Shown: in pieces, positions 32,863-42,900 of the stretch
Numbering within the stretch: position 1 is the first letter of the stretch
How the letters are laid out: each line of letters opens with the position of its first letter
From: Breviolum minutum Mf 1.05b.01
Taxonomy: Eukaryota; Sar; Dinophyceae; Suessiales; Symbiodiniaceae
Direction: 5' to 3'
Assembly (NCBI GenBank): GCA_000507305.1
Contig: DF239550.1
Coordinates: 53,414-117,413, forward strand
Length of the DNA: 64,000 nt
The notes under the pieces: model-generated
The model's database searches: none
What the model was told of the DNA's origin: nothing
The model's input: the letters and a program-made list of their open reading frames with translations, nothing else
Position numbers and translations under genes: made by a program

Positions 32863-32957
32863 CTGGCCTGCCATCAGCGCTGCTTCTGGCACTTCGTCGG
32901 CAACATGCCCATCAGGGGTGACAACCTGAAGTGAAAGTTCTGCTTGAAAGGGACATA
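32863..32957 (-). CDS. Candidate exon
   Basis: Reads PFQAELSLQVVTPDGHVADE then VPEAALMAGQ. An acceptor (actttcacttcag) falls before VVTPDG, so the exon may start there. Confidence 0.52.
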
Positions 32958-33033
32958 CAAATCATACAATAACTTCCACCAATTCCCTGTCCCCCAATAC
33001 CCACATAGCAGATTTAGCATTTGTTGCAATGGA

Positions 33034-33095
33034 AACTGACCTCATCAACGAACACAGGAAGCCAGTCTGCTTCGTCATAGAAAGTGAAGTATCGT
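33034..33095 (-). CDS. Candidate exon
   Basis: Short acidic/aromatic frame RYFTFYDEADWLPVFVDEV; GT follows. Confidence 0.45.
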
Positions 33096-33099
33096 ACTG

Positions 33100-33860
33100 A
33101 TCGTGCATGTTATATATGAGCCACGGCCCATATTTACACATCTACTATGCGGGCCAAAGGACTGGTGGTCATACCTTGTTTTACCACCTAATTGTAATGT
33201 TTTGGACAAACCGGGGAATGTGCCAATACTACTCTTCTCATATGTGAATAAAAGCTGCATGTGTACATAGTATATATATATAGTATATATATAATATACG
33301 TATAACACTATAACTACGTATACGTATATTATATTGGGCGCTTTATGGCGCTTTACACTTTCTGGGTCCTCCCTGGTATGGTGTCCTGACATGCACAACT
33401 AGTGCTAATGCTCGTACTATTGCTATACGCAGTAGTAGTAGGAATAATGATACTCAGTAACAATACTAGTACTGACATAGTACAGGCGAGGTGGGGGGAA
33501 TTAAAAATGAGCGGTGCATAGAATGCTGTCCCAATTTATGTACGTATCGAATCGAATATCGTATATAATTATTATAGTATCCCGCTATTCCTGATATTTC
33601 TTTATCATCACTACCATCATGCTACTGATGGACTTTGAAAGCAGTGCTTTAATCTAAACATGTTTAGACAGGGAGGTTGGTTGCCTGAGTGCGTGACCAG
33701 AAGCAAAGAGTGCATCAAATTGCAACAGGTTTGAAAGGAGTCTCTGATGAAATCCTATTCCTCTGCTCGCTGTCACCTGCTGGCTCTCACCCATGTTTTC
33801 TGGGATGCTCCACTACAGCTGAGGGCGTCTCAGTAAGCTCCTTCGGATGACGAGAACAGA
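33100..33860. other. No convincing gene
   Basis: AT-rich microsatellites around 33269-33330 (tatatata, tacgtata) and unassigned sequence; inferred intron. Confidence 0.4.
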
Positions 33861-33866
33861 AATCTA

Positions 33867-33972
33867 CCGGTGAGACGTGGGTTTTCGACATTTGCAACAA
33901 GGATTGGCTACTTCACCTGTTATAGCCTGTTGAAACACTTCCTGCAGAGTCAGGTCTCCCACGTTCAATTTC
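33867..33972 (-). CDS. Candidate exon with CCxxC
   Basis: Frame KLNVGDLTLQEVFQQAITGE then VANPCCKCRKPTSHR, then TAG. The CCKC pair could bind zinc. A loose resemblance to the ubiquitin-protease LxEvF...CxxC region was considered and not accepted. Confidence 0.52.
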
Positions 33973-34029
33973 AAAAGGCATGGGATTTGACACATGAGTC
34001 AAACTTGTTCATATACACGCAAACAACAT

Positions 34030-34149
34030 CGAACAACACCCTTCAAGGGTATTCCCTCACAGTCAAACTGCTGAAGGATATGAAAACGCCAAGCTGCTCT
34101 CAAATCGCTCCTGATCGTCTTTGTCTCTTGCGTGGCCATGTTCTCTAAC
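34030..34149 (-). CDS. Candidate exon
   Basis: Acceptor catccatgtggctag; frame LENMATQETKTIRSDLRAAW then RFHILQQFDCEGIPLKGV. Confidence 0.5.
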
Positions 34150-34281
34150 CTAGCCACATGGATGAGTAAAAACCTTTCGGAGCGCCAGATGCACTTCATC
34201 ACCCCTCACTACTCCATGATTTTGAGGATTCTTTAATTCTTTCACTCCCTAGGATTCGCCAGGATTAGCAGAGACATAGAT

Positions 34282-34402
34282 ATGGTCTCCAGCTCCAAAC
34301 GGCTCCGGCCAGCCGCCCAGCTTGTGCCGTGCTGGGTGTTCCCTGCCAATTGATCTCGAAATTGCAGGAAAGCCGCAATAGCACACATGAACCTGGAAGC
34401 GT
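34282..34402 (-). CDS. Candidate exon
   Basis: Frame SRFMCAIAAFLQFRDQLAGN then TQHGTSWAAGRSRLELET. Confidence 0.48.
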
Positions 34403-34488
34403 GATTTATGATGGATCAATGACTTCAGTACAGTCTCTCGACGATGTTGATGGTGAGTTGATTAGAACTTGTCATTGTCGTTGTGGTC

Positions 34489-34526
34489 GTCAGCATCATC
34501 AGCATCAGCATCAGCATCAGCATCAG

Positions 34527-34594
<68 letters not shown>

Positions 34595-34604
34595 TTCATC
34601 ATGT
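34489..34604. repeat. CAT/ATC trinucleotide microsatellite
   Basis: Nearly perfect (cat)n with cag interruptions at the left. It creates His-, Ser- and Ile-rich frames on the plus strand that I treat as artefacts. Confidence 0.93.
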
Positions 34605-34837
34605 TATTCGTATTATTCTTCATGTTCATTATCATCATGTTTTTGTTTTTTCTTGTTCTTCAATATCTTCGTCATCTTCCTCGTATCTTTGCAGGTGTCC
34701 ACTGGATCTCATGTACAAGTATAATTTGTGTATATATATATATGTACACATATTGTTATACTAGAAATATAAAAATAAAACAGAATAAATATACCAAGCT
34801 CTCTTGGGCATTCCCGGGGATCCCTACACACCGTTCA

Positions 34838-34935
34838 TCCGCCAAATACGATGTTGACCAAGTCGTGCTGACAAGGCCTTGAAAGAAAATGTCCAGCGAT
34901 TTGCTCCATGTTGGTGTGGCATGCTTTGCAAATCT
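34838..34935 (-). CDS. Candidate exon, Cys/His-rich
   Basis: Strong acceptor (gctgttttttccatag); reads ICKACHTNMEQIAGHFLSRP then CQHDLVNIVFGG. The C-x2-C-H ... C-x-H spacing could be metal-binding; no named family. Confidence 0.58.
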
Positions 34936-35132
34936 CTATGGAAAAAACAGCTCTTTGTCACCGGCACACCTTCAGACTTTGGGAGTTTTTCATGTCCAAA
35001 ATGGAAATCCTAAAATCTGACTCATAACTTATAATGTCAACCAACAAAGTGCTTCAAACTTCACCAAAACATGCCTGGGGCCTAAGCTCTCCATTGCACA
35101 AGCTGTGATTACAAAATCACCTGAAAGTCACC

Positions 35133-35213
35133 TGAGCCTTCCGGCCGCACCCGCCAATGAGGTGGCAGTACCAGAGAAGGCCAAAGCTGCCACGTCATCC
35201 ATGGTAGTCTCAT
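35133..35213 (-). CDS. Exon with both splice sites
   Basis: Acceptor ggacctaaatttag, donor GTGACT. Reads DETTMDDVAALAFSGTATSL then AGAAGRL. Confidence 0.58.
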
Positions 35214-35589
35214 CTAAATTTAGGTCCACATCTGGTATGATCTGGTAAATACACCATACATAGGTGATAGATAGAGGAAATGAATTGGCAGGCAATGTGA
35301 AATTAAACTCATACTTTTATAATTCGAAGTCCTAGTTGTTGATGAAAGGTTTGATCATTCATTCGCCACACAGTAGAATTTCATGTTCAAACCACTTGGA
35401 AAACATTCTGGGGTCCCTCAATGAGATACCTAAATGCCAGTAACTGAAACCAAAATGCCAAATGCCTATATTGCATATACTGTGTATATATATATATTAT
35501 ATATATATTGTATATATCTTGGCCTGCCATTCTGTATATTTAGAGCCTGCCGTTTCTACTTGCAAAGAGTGCAAGTTTTGAAGAGGAAT

Positions 35590-35696
35590 CACTCACAGAA
35601 CGGGGTGCCTAACAAAGCATTCAGATCCACCAGCTCATGCAATTTGTCACTATCCAAGGGTTCCTCGGTTTCAAGGCATGTGAAAATGCGCCAAGT
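35590..35696 (-). CDS. Candidate exon
   Basis: Frame WRIFTCLETEEPLDSDKLHE then LVDLNALLGTPFC. Boundaries unclear. Confidence 0.47.
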
Positions 35697-35818
35697 ACTT
35701 TTTCAATAAAATCCAGCCTCAACAATTCTACAATAATCATCAATAATCATTGCATCAATAATCCTATATAATCCTATGATAAGATTTGTTGTATCATCTT
35801 TTCTATTCTTTCACTAAC

Positions 35819-35920
35819 CGATCGGCAGTGCTTCCAAGCTGCACTGGGGTCTGCTGCATAGAGACCCACCGACATCAGCTGCCGCACAGCCACACCGAAG
35901 ACAGTGCTGCCACAGGCGAC
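35819..35920 (-). CDS. Exon, 102 nt, both splice sites
   Basis: Acceptor accaacggtag, donor GTTAGTG. Exactly 34 codons: VACGSTVFGVAVRQLMSVGL then YAADPSAAWKHCRS. Confidence 0.62.
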
Positions 35921-36544
35921 CTACCGTTGGTTGACATTGGTTGACACCGACCCTGTTGGTTTAGAGGCATTTCCCAGAAAAGTGAGTGCTATTAAAATGG
36001 GACCCACCGATGAAACGCCGTAAATATATGCAATTGGTGATTCATCCTGGTTAACATTGATTCTTATAGACATACCGTGACATACTCTGAACAAGTTACA
36101 GAAGTCCGAGTCCCATGTCAGCATATGCCAGTCATGATGTAGTCATTCGACTGGTTGCGATGTATTGCGACTGTATCTGAATCTACTTCTCTCTGTTTCT
36201 ATGTATTTATATCTATTGTCCACAAATCCCAACTGGTTTTCCATTTAAAAAAATGCATTGATACACAGGTATCTATCGGGAATTCCATGGAATTCCTCAT
36301 TTTGAGACACCCAAATATAACAAATATATCACTAGGGTGGTGGTTTAAACTCAGTTGAAAAATATGAGTCAAATTGGATCATTTCCCCAAGGATCCGGGT
36401 TTGGAATATAAAATATTTGCAACCGCCACCTAGATCACAAAAAATAGGGGTACCCCCAAAACACCCCAAAATGATCATTTTTTGTAGGAAAACCAATAGT
36501 TGTTGGGTACCACCATTTTAGGAAACCCCTATACCACCCTTTAC

Positions 36545-36652
36545 CAAATCTCTGCCGGTCGCGAAAGCGCATCTTTTGCTGGGGAAAGTGGTAGGCACTC
36601 CGATGTGCTTTGCATCGGCCGTGTGGCGCCTGGCGCAATGGAACCAGAGTGG
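36545..36652 (-). CDS. Exon, 108 nt, both splice sites
   Basis: Acceptor acatatgtaacag, donor GTAAAGG. 36 codons: PLWFHCARRHTADAKHIGVP then TTFPSKRCAFATGRDL. It is the last exon left of the retrotransposon; the next one I see upstream is at 45619-45699. Confidence 0.6.
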
Positions 36653-36729
36653 CTGTTACATATGTGTGTATGTGCTATATGTTGTCATCTATTGATCTGT
36701 CTGCATAAATATAGATATATATGTATATA

Positions 36730-36734
36730 TATAT
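36730..36734. other. Target site duplication, left
   Basis: tatat immediately outside the LTR, matching 45282-45286. The site is an AT microsatellite, so the match is less informative than usual. Confidence 0.7.
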
Positions 36735-36969
36735 TGTTGAAGATACACCAGTAGCTGAACCAAAAGATTGAACCAACCCCGTTGGATGATGTTTCACGTT
36801 TCGATGGTGACCCCGTCACCCACTCGCAGCCAACCCTTTTGCTACCAAGCCATGCGTCACCCTGTGACACCGCATCCACTACCCACCACTGGCTTGACCC
36901 ATAAGTCAAACGGAGGTCACATGATTACCCGTGGATTCACATCAAGGATGGACATCTGTAGATTTCACA
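36735..36969 (-). repeat. 3' LTR
   Basis: Plus-strand ends tgttgaagat ... gatttcaca. Identical by eye to 45047-45281. It is only 29 bp from the polyprotein stop codon (36999-37001); a weak purine tract (ggacgag on the minus strand) precedes it. Confidence 0.96.
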
Positions 36970-36998
36970 CTCGTCCAAAAATAATGTTGATGTGACAG

Positions 36999-39900
36999 CT
37001 AGGAAGCCGGATCATCCTGAAGTGACCATCCTTTCTCTTTCAACCAGCGAGCTGCTTGCTTGCGATGGGCATTTCGCTCGAGACTAAAGTTCTCATCGTA
37101 TAATTGAAAGGTGCTGGTATCCAGTACAATTCTCAAAAGACTCGAGTCCATCACTTTTGTCAAACAGTCTGCAAGTTGCAGAGAAGTGGGTATCCACCGA
37201 AACACTGTGTGCTCATGACTCCGCTCTCGGATTAAGAGGACTTCCAAGGTTGTACGATATTCTTCACAGCTTGGAATGGCTGTCCTGGTGACTAAATCGT
37301 ATAGTGACTTACAGTCTGTCACGACAGTGGCACTGGGAAGTTGAAAATAGCCTACTTGAGGGTCTTTCCATTTAAACTCAGCAACCGCTAAAATTCCCCA
37401 TAGAAGTCTCAACCAACCAAGCTTGTCCACACTTCGAGACATCGAGTAAGCTTCAGCTGACAGTGTCGATCGAACCACGCGGGAAATCTTCTTTGATGAC
37501 CATGTCAATGGGCTCAGAGGAGCTTGCTGATTCTTCTGCAAGTCAGGAGTGGTGGCGAAAATCAAGGACCCTTGAAATGACGCTAGTTGCTTCGGACTTG
37601 CAAAGGAGGCATCCCCAAAAGCAACATGGGTAACTTGTTCGGGAGGAATGCTACGAAAACAGATCTTGACCTCGTCACTGGTCTGGGCTTCTCTTAACAC
37701 TTTATTTGCTGATAATAGTGTTTGAACTGTAGGCCTAGATAGTTGAACTTGAACTTCACCTAACCGCGATGCAATGTCTGGTCTAGTATGAGTGACAGCA
37801 TACTGAAGACTACCTATGATCGCTCGAAGTTTGGTGATCTCTTCATCATTGGCTGGGCTCTCCAACTGTTCACGACGATTCTTACCTACGTTGATGGCGG
37901 GTATGTTATGAACATAATCTTTCTGTGATGCAACAATACTGAAATCAGGAAGCTGAGACAAATGAATGCCAGTGAAAACAAAGTTTCTTTGCTTAAAAGC
38001 TCCAAATGGGAGAACCGCTTTGAGTTTCTGAAGACAATCATGGAAATATTGGTCACCCCCACACACTCCGTCGTCGACATGAGTCCCAAGAACACCATGC
38101 AATTTTCGAGATCCATTGGACCAGGACTCGAGAAAATGGACGCATGGTTCCAGTGGATGAGACTGGAAGCCCAACTTCTTCAATTGAGCAGTGAGTTCTT
38201 TATAGAAAAGTAGGGGTGCATCAACACGACCATACGCGTTTCCAATCAAAGCACAAACTTCATTATCGTCCAGTTGCATCTTACGCCTTAGCTCTATGGG
38301 AGGTTCCATGGCAAGGGGATTTTTGTTATCGGCCTTTCCTCTAAGGAAAGCAGTCTTGATATCAAATGATGAAAGAATCCAGTTGAAAGAAGCAATGGTC
38401 TGAAGAACGGTGTGTCTACCTTCTCGAGTTAAGGTTGGTGCATCACGGGCTACCTCAGTTAGTTGAGGATCTTGAAAACCTAACACTACTAATCTGGCTT
38501 TGGCCTTTCGGCCGTTGGGTTTACCTTGTTCATCTTCAAGATTCTTCCAAGTTAAAACCCATCTGCTACGAAGAATTTGGTCAGGATTCAAGCTCTGCCT
38601 CAGAACTGCTTTCAGAGCATTGGTTTGCATCCAGCAATTCAGTTCAGCATCTTTAGCAATGTCGAAGAGAGCCTTCTCTTGTTGATTCAGGTCTTTAATC
38701 TGCACTTCTAAACGATTTCTTTTACTCACTTGGGCAACATGGGCGAAATCTTCGGGTCTATCGGATTGAGTCCAAGCTTTCAAATCATTATGAGTGAGGT
38801 CAATTTCCAACATAAAACACTGGTCTTCCAAACATTGCAGTGGATCATCAAGATATGGAAATCCATCTTCAGCTAGACAAACCTGTGATTCAACTCCGGC
38901 AGAGTACGAATGCCATTCATGAATCTCATGATCTGGCTCCACGACCAGTGCTTCAGCGCTGAACAGGGCCAGGTCCTCTGGGTCACCAACTCCATCCGGC
39001 ATTTCAGGTGGAGTCAACAGGTCAGGTTCTTCAGTCGGAATGGCAGGTTCAACATTAGGGGTTTCTCCCTCGATCTGTTGGACTGAAGTTCCAGAAGAGG
39101 GTTCATATTCAGGCTGTATCGAAGGATGTGAGGAAACAGGCGGAGTTTCAGGTCTATTTTGAAGAGGACGAACATCTTCATCTTGCAAACCCAATTCCCT
39201 AGCAAATTCATATCGGTCTTTCTCACCTTCAGGTAGGTCTTTTAGGTCTTTAACACTTGGGGTGGATTGGTCATTCCATTCCCTTAGCGAGGCAGGTCGA
39301 ATATTCTCAGGGGCACATCTCAGTAAACGATCACCGTGAGAAACCCAAATGATTGATAGTCCCTCTTGAAAGACTACTTTGGCAGGACCATGCCATCTAC
39401 CTACTTCTTGCCGGTTGGGTTTATTCCTTTTGATCCAATACATGACGACTTGACCAGGTTGAAAGGGACCTCTCATAGGACATGAGCGACGCAACATAGC
39501 TCGTCTCATGGCTTGACTATTGTCAGCAAGAACAAATGCCTGGCGAGCTTTTGCTCGGATATTGAGAACTCTTCTAAATTGCTCACTTTCTATTCCTTCA
39601 CCCAAAGCCAAGCTATGTGCAACACTGCTCTCATCGGAACACAACGAAGCTGGGAGTTTCTTCGCCTTTCCCAGCACGATCTGCTCCGGGCTATAGCCTT
39701 TGTGGCGAGCCAAGGCATTTTTGGCCTGGAAACAAGCCTGCAACACAGTATCAAGATCTTGTGGGGATTGAATGGTTTCTTCATTATCATACCTATCTAG
39801 CATCTGCTGGATAATGTGTCCGTGTTTTTCAACTCGGCCATTTTGCCACGACTCGGTAGTCACTCTGGGCAGGATATCATGGCTTTGCAAGAAATTCAGC

Positions 39901-42900
39901 CACTGATCGGCTCTGAACTCCCCAGCAGGATCTGAGTAAACCTGGTTTGGGGGCCCTGCCCAAGAAAACCAAAATTCTGTCCAAGTGGGTATGACGTGGT
40001 CAAGATGACGATTCTCTAAACGCTTACCAAGATGGAACAAAGATGCTTCATCTATGCAATGGAAAACCAAGACTTGGAAACCAGCCTTGCCTGTCCAATA
40101 GAAACCATCAATGCCAACCATATCATTAAATTCTTTGGGTTCGTGAAGTTTAGATGGCCTCTGATGTCGGGTCTGGGTGGACTCAACACAAGTGTCACAT
40201 ACAAAATCACGAGCAGCTTCAATGATATGATCTAACGCACCTTGATCTTTGAGGTGATTAGCAAACACGGAAGGATCAGGATGCCCCAGGTTCTTATGTA
40301 ATTGCACAAGTTGACGTTTCTCATCAGAATTTAGACTTCGATACTTGGGACCATGCAAAGGAACAGGGGGTGGAGCCCATCCCTCTAACGGCAACTCAGC
40401 TGGACGGTCTCGTCTTGGCAATTGACACTCTAAAGGCAATTGAGCAATCCGAGAGACCCGACTTGCACTGCTGTTGGGAGGCGTCTCAGTATCGGCTCTT
40501 GGCAAGGCATTAGGTTCATGACTGGGTGTTCTACTAGATCCAAAAATGGTGATGGTCAATCTGCTGGGAACACTTTTACGAATTCGCTGATTGCGAGTGA
40601 GGTTATGCCAATCTTCGCTACCTAAATCATGAATCTCAGATGTCTTACGATGAGTACAAATGGTTCGACGGATGGGAAACTCCTTGGATGTTGGGGCTAA
40701 TATAGGAACTTGTAACCTATCCGTGCCACGACACACAAACATGGATTGAATACACAGGTCAGGAACCAGTCGTTGTGCCATCTGGAAAATCTGAGAGTTC
40801 GGATCGCACAAGGTGTTGCCAACTCGTGGTGCGAGATTGTTGGCCTCCACCATCACTCTGGACCAGGGATCGGTCTCTGGCCGAGAAGGTTCTGACGGAC
40901 TGGCCGCATCAGGGAGATTGTTTTCAGAAGGATTCGGATCCTTCGGTGCTTCAGGACTCTCTGATGCTGGTGTCGTGACTGGCAGTGTACCATCATTGGA
41001 ACCATGAGAAGTCTTGGCACGTTTAAGAATCCCACTACTGAAACGAACTCGCTTAGCTGGTGGTGTCATATCTTCTTCATCATTATGACATGCTAACTGC
41101 TCTGTGGACACTGCCATGTGGTTGGGCGAACAGATCTCACGAGCTATTCGCTTGGCAAAACCTTGACAGTACGACGCACAAAAACGAGAAACTCGCTGAA
41201 CTCCTATTCCAGGAAATCGATGACTGCCCTCAATGCGATGATGTAAATGTTGATGATTACACAGGCACTGATTCAAAGAAAGAAACATTGGTTGAGATGA
41301 GGTAAATACTTGGCTTCTTTTTCGAATATACTGATCAGTCTGTGGAATCTTAAGACCAAATTGGCACATGTCAAAAATGGCTCTGGCTGTATGCTGACGG
41401 ATGTATTGAAAGGCCGGCAGTTGATACATGCTGGATCCAAGTGGTTGTTCCAGGTGGAAGTGTCGTCCCCTATTCACTTGGTATTCACATATCTCAGCAC
41501 ACAGTTTGACATGAATCATTTCTCTTTGTTGCTTAAGATATATCTGATCAAACATCTCAAGACTCTTACGCTGATTAAGACGATTCCAACCACCCCAGGG
41601 ACCACATTCGGGGGCCATCCAAATATGTTCAGGGTTATATTGTTCAATCCATGACCACAGCTTGAGTCTACCTGAGAAAGTGCTTAAATCACCATCATGT
41701 TTGGTGAATCGCATTGCTTTGTGACCCGAAGCGATCACAGCAGCAGTCAAAGGGCTTTGACGTTCAGCGTAGATTTCCAACAGCTTGATTGGACCACGAG
41801 AGGTATTTACTCTGTCACCAAACCTTTTGGTACAATCAGTGATCATTACCTTTTCTACTTTACTTTCAATGCGGTCAATGCTTTTGATGGTTTTCTTCAA
41901 AGAATGCAAAGGACGAAAGGACTTGGCTGATTGCTTCAACTGTTCTCGGGTCGACATCACATCCTGATGAAAATCTACTGACCATCCGGCAAATTGTAGC
42001 GGCTCAGAGCTACTTGGCAATAGCGAACAAAGTCCTGTTGATCTGGAGGAAGACTGTTGTATCGAGCTCGGCTCCACTCGTAGTACCCCAGGTCGTCCTT
42101 CAGGACCTCGCAGAATCGCTTGCCCTTGTGTTTCTTTCCCCAACTGATGACATGTTGACCCCAGGCAGCCACTGTCAGGCCTTGAGGTTGAGTCACCGGA
42201 ATGTCGGGTGATGAGGTTCTTGCCCTGGTCGATGGATTTGCGGGAAGGGCTGGAACAACAGTCGTTGAGGAAGTTGTCCGAGCAGCCATCTGATTCACCA
42301 AGTGCAGAGGATTGGTGATGATGTCGCCGGAAGGGTCGATCATGAAGGGCTCTTCCTCGGAGTCCCACTCCAAAACCGATGGTGGACCCCCTTGAACAGA
42401 GGCCTGACTGCTTCGACTCCTCCCAGGTGGATTGACATTCGGGCTGTTTGGATTCGGACTTGCTTCGAACATCCGTTGGGACATCACTCCGGTGGTCAGC
42501 GTCCTGGGGTTGGCACGACGATTGTTCTGGTGTCGAACCAACGTTTCCAACACTTGACGATGCGTCTGCAGTTCCTGCATCATCTGATCGAGATGATTGG
42601 ACATCTCGGTTTGGGCTGTCTCTTCCATCTCGATCGACGATCCTTCCAGCAGGTGAACTACCAGCTGCAAGAGCAACGTGAGAACTTGCACCAGTGCATT
42701 GGCTGTGGTCTTGATAGACTCTACCATGTTGGGCATTCTGCTGACACACACGACGAATGGGAAATTTCCGGCAGGTGGGATGCTCAAAAGGGGCACTTGA
42801 TACACACTTGGCTCTGGTATTCGATTGCGTGAGACACTGTGAAACTGATTCAGTAGTAGCTTTTGACTCCCCGGCATGTTCTGAACTAACCCCTGCAGGA

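Noticed and set aside
33867..34149. Ubiquitin-specific protease
   Set aside because: A loose L-x-x-V-F and CxxC resemblance only; no Cys-box or His-box found nearby.
34329..34882. Three long plus-strand frames rich in His, Ser or Ile
   Set aside because: They are readings of the (cat)n microsatellite with short flanks; no splice or start support.
42302..42832. 176-codon plus-strand frame
   Set aside because: Antisense to the retrotransposon middle region, where two sense frames are already open; no independent evidence.
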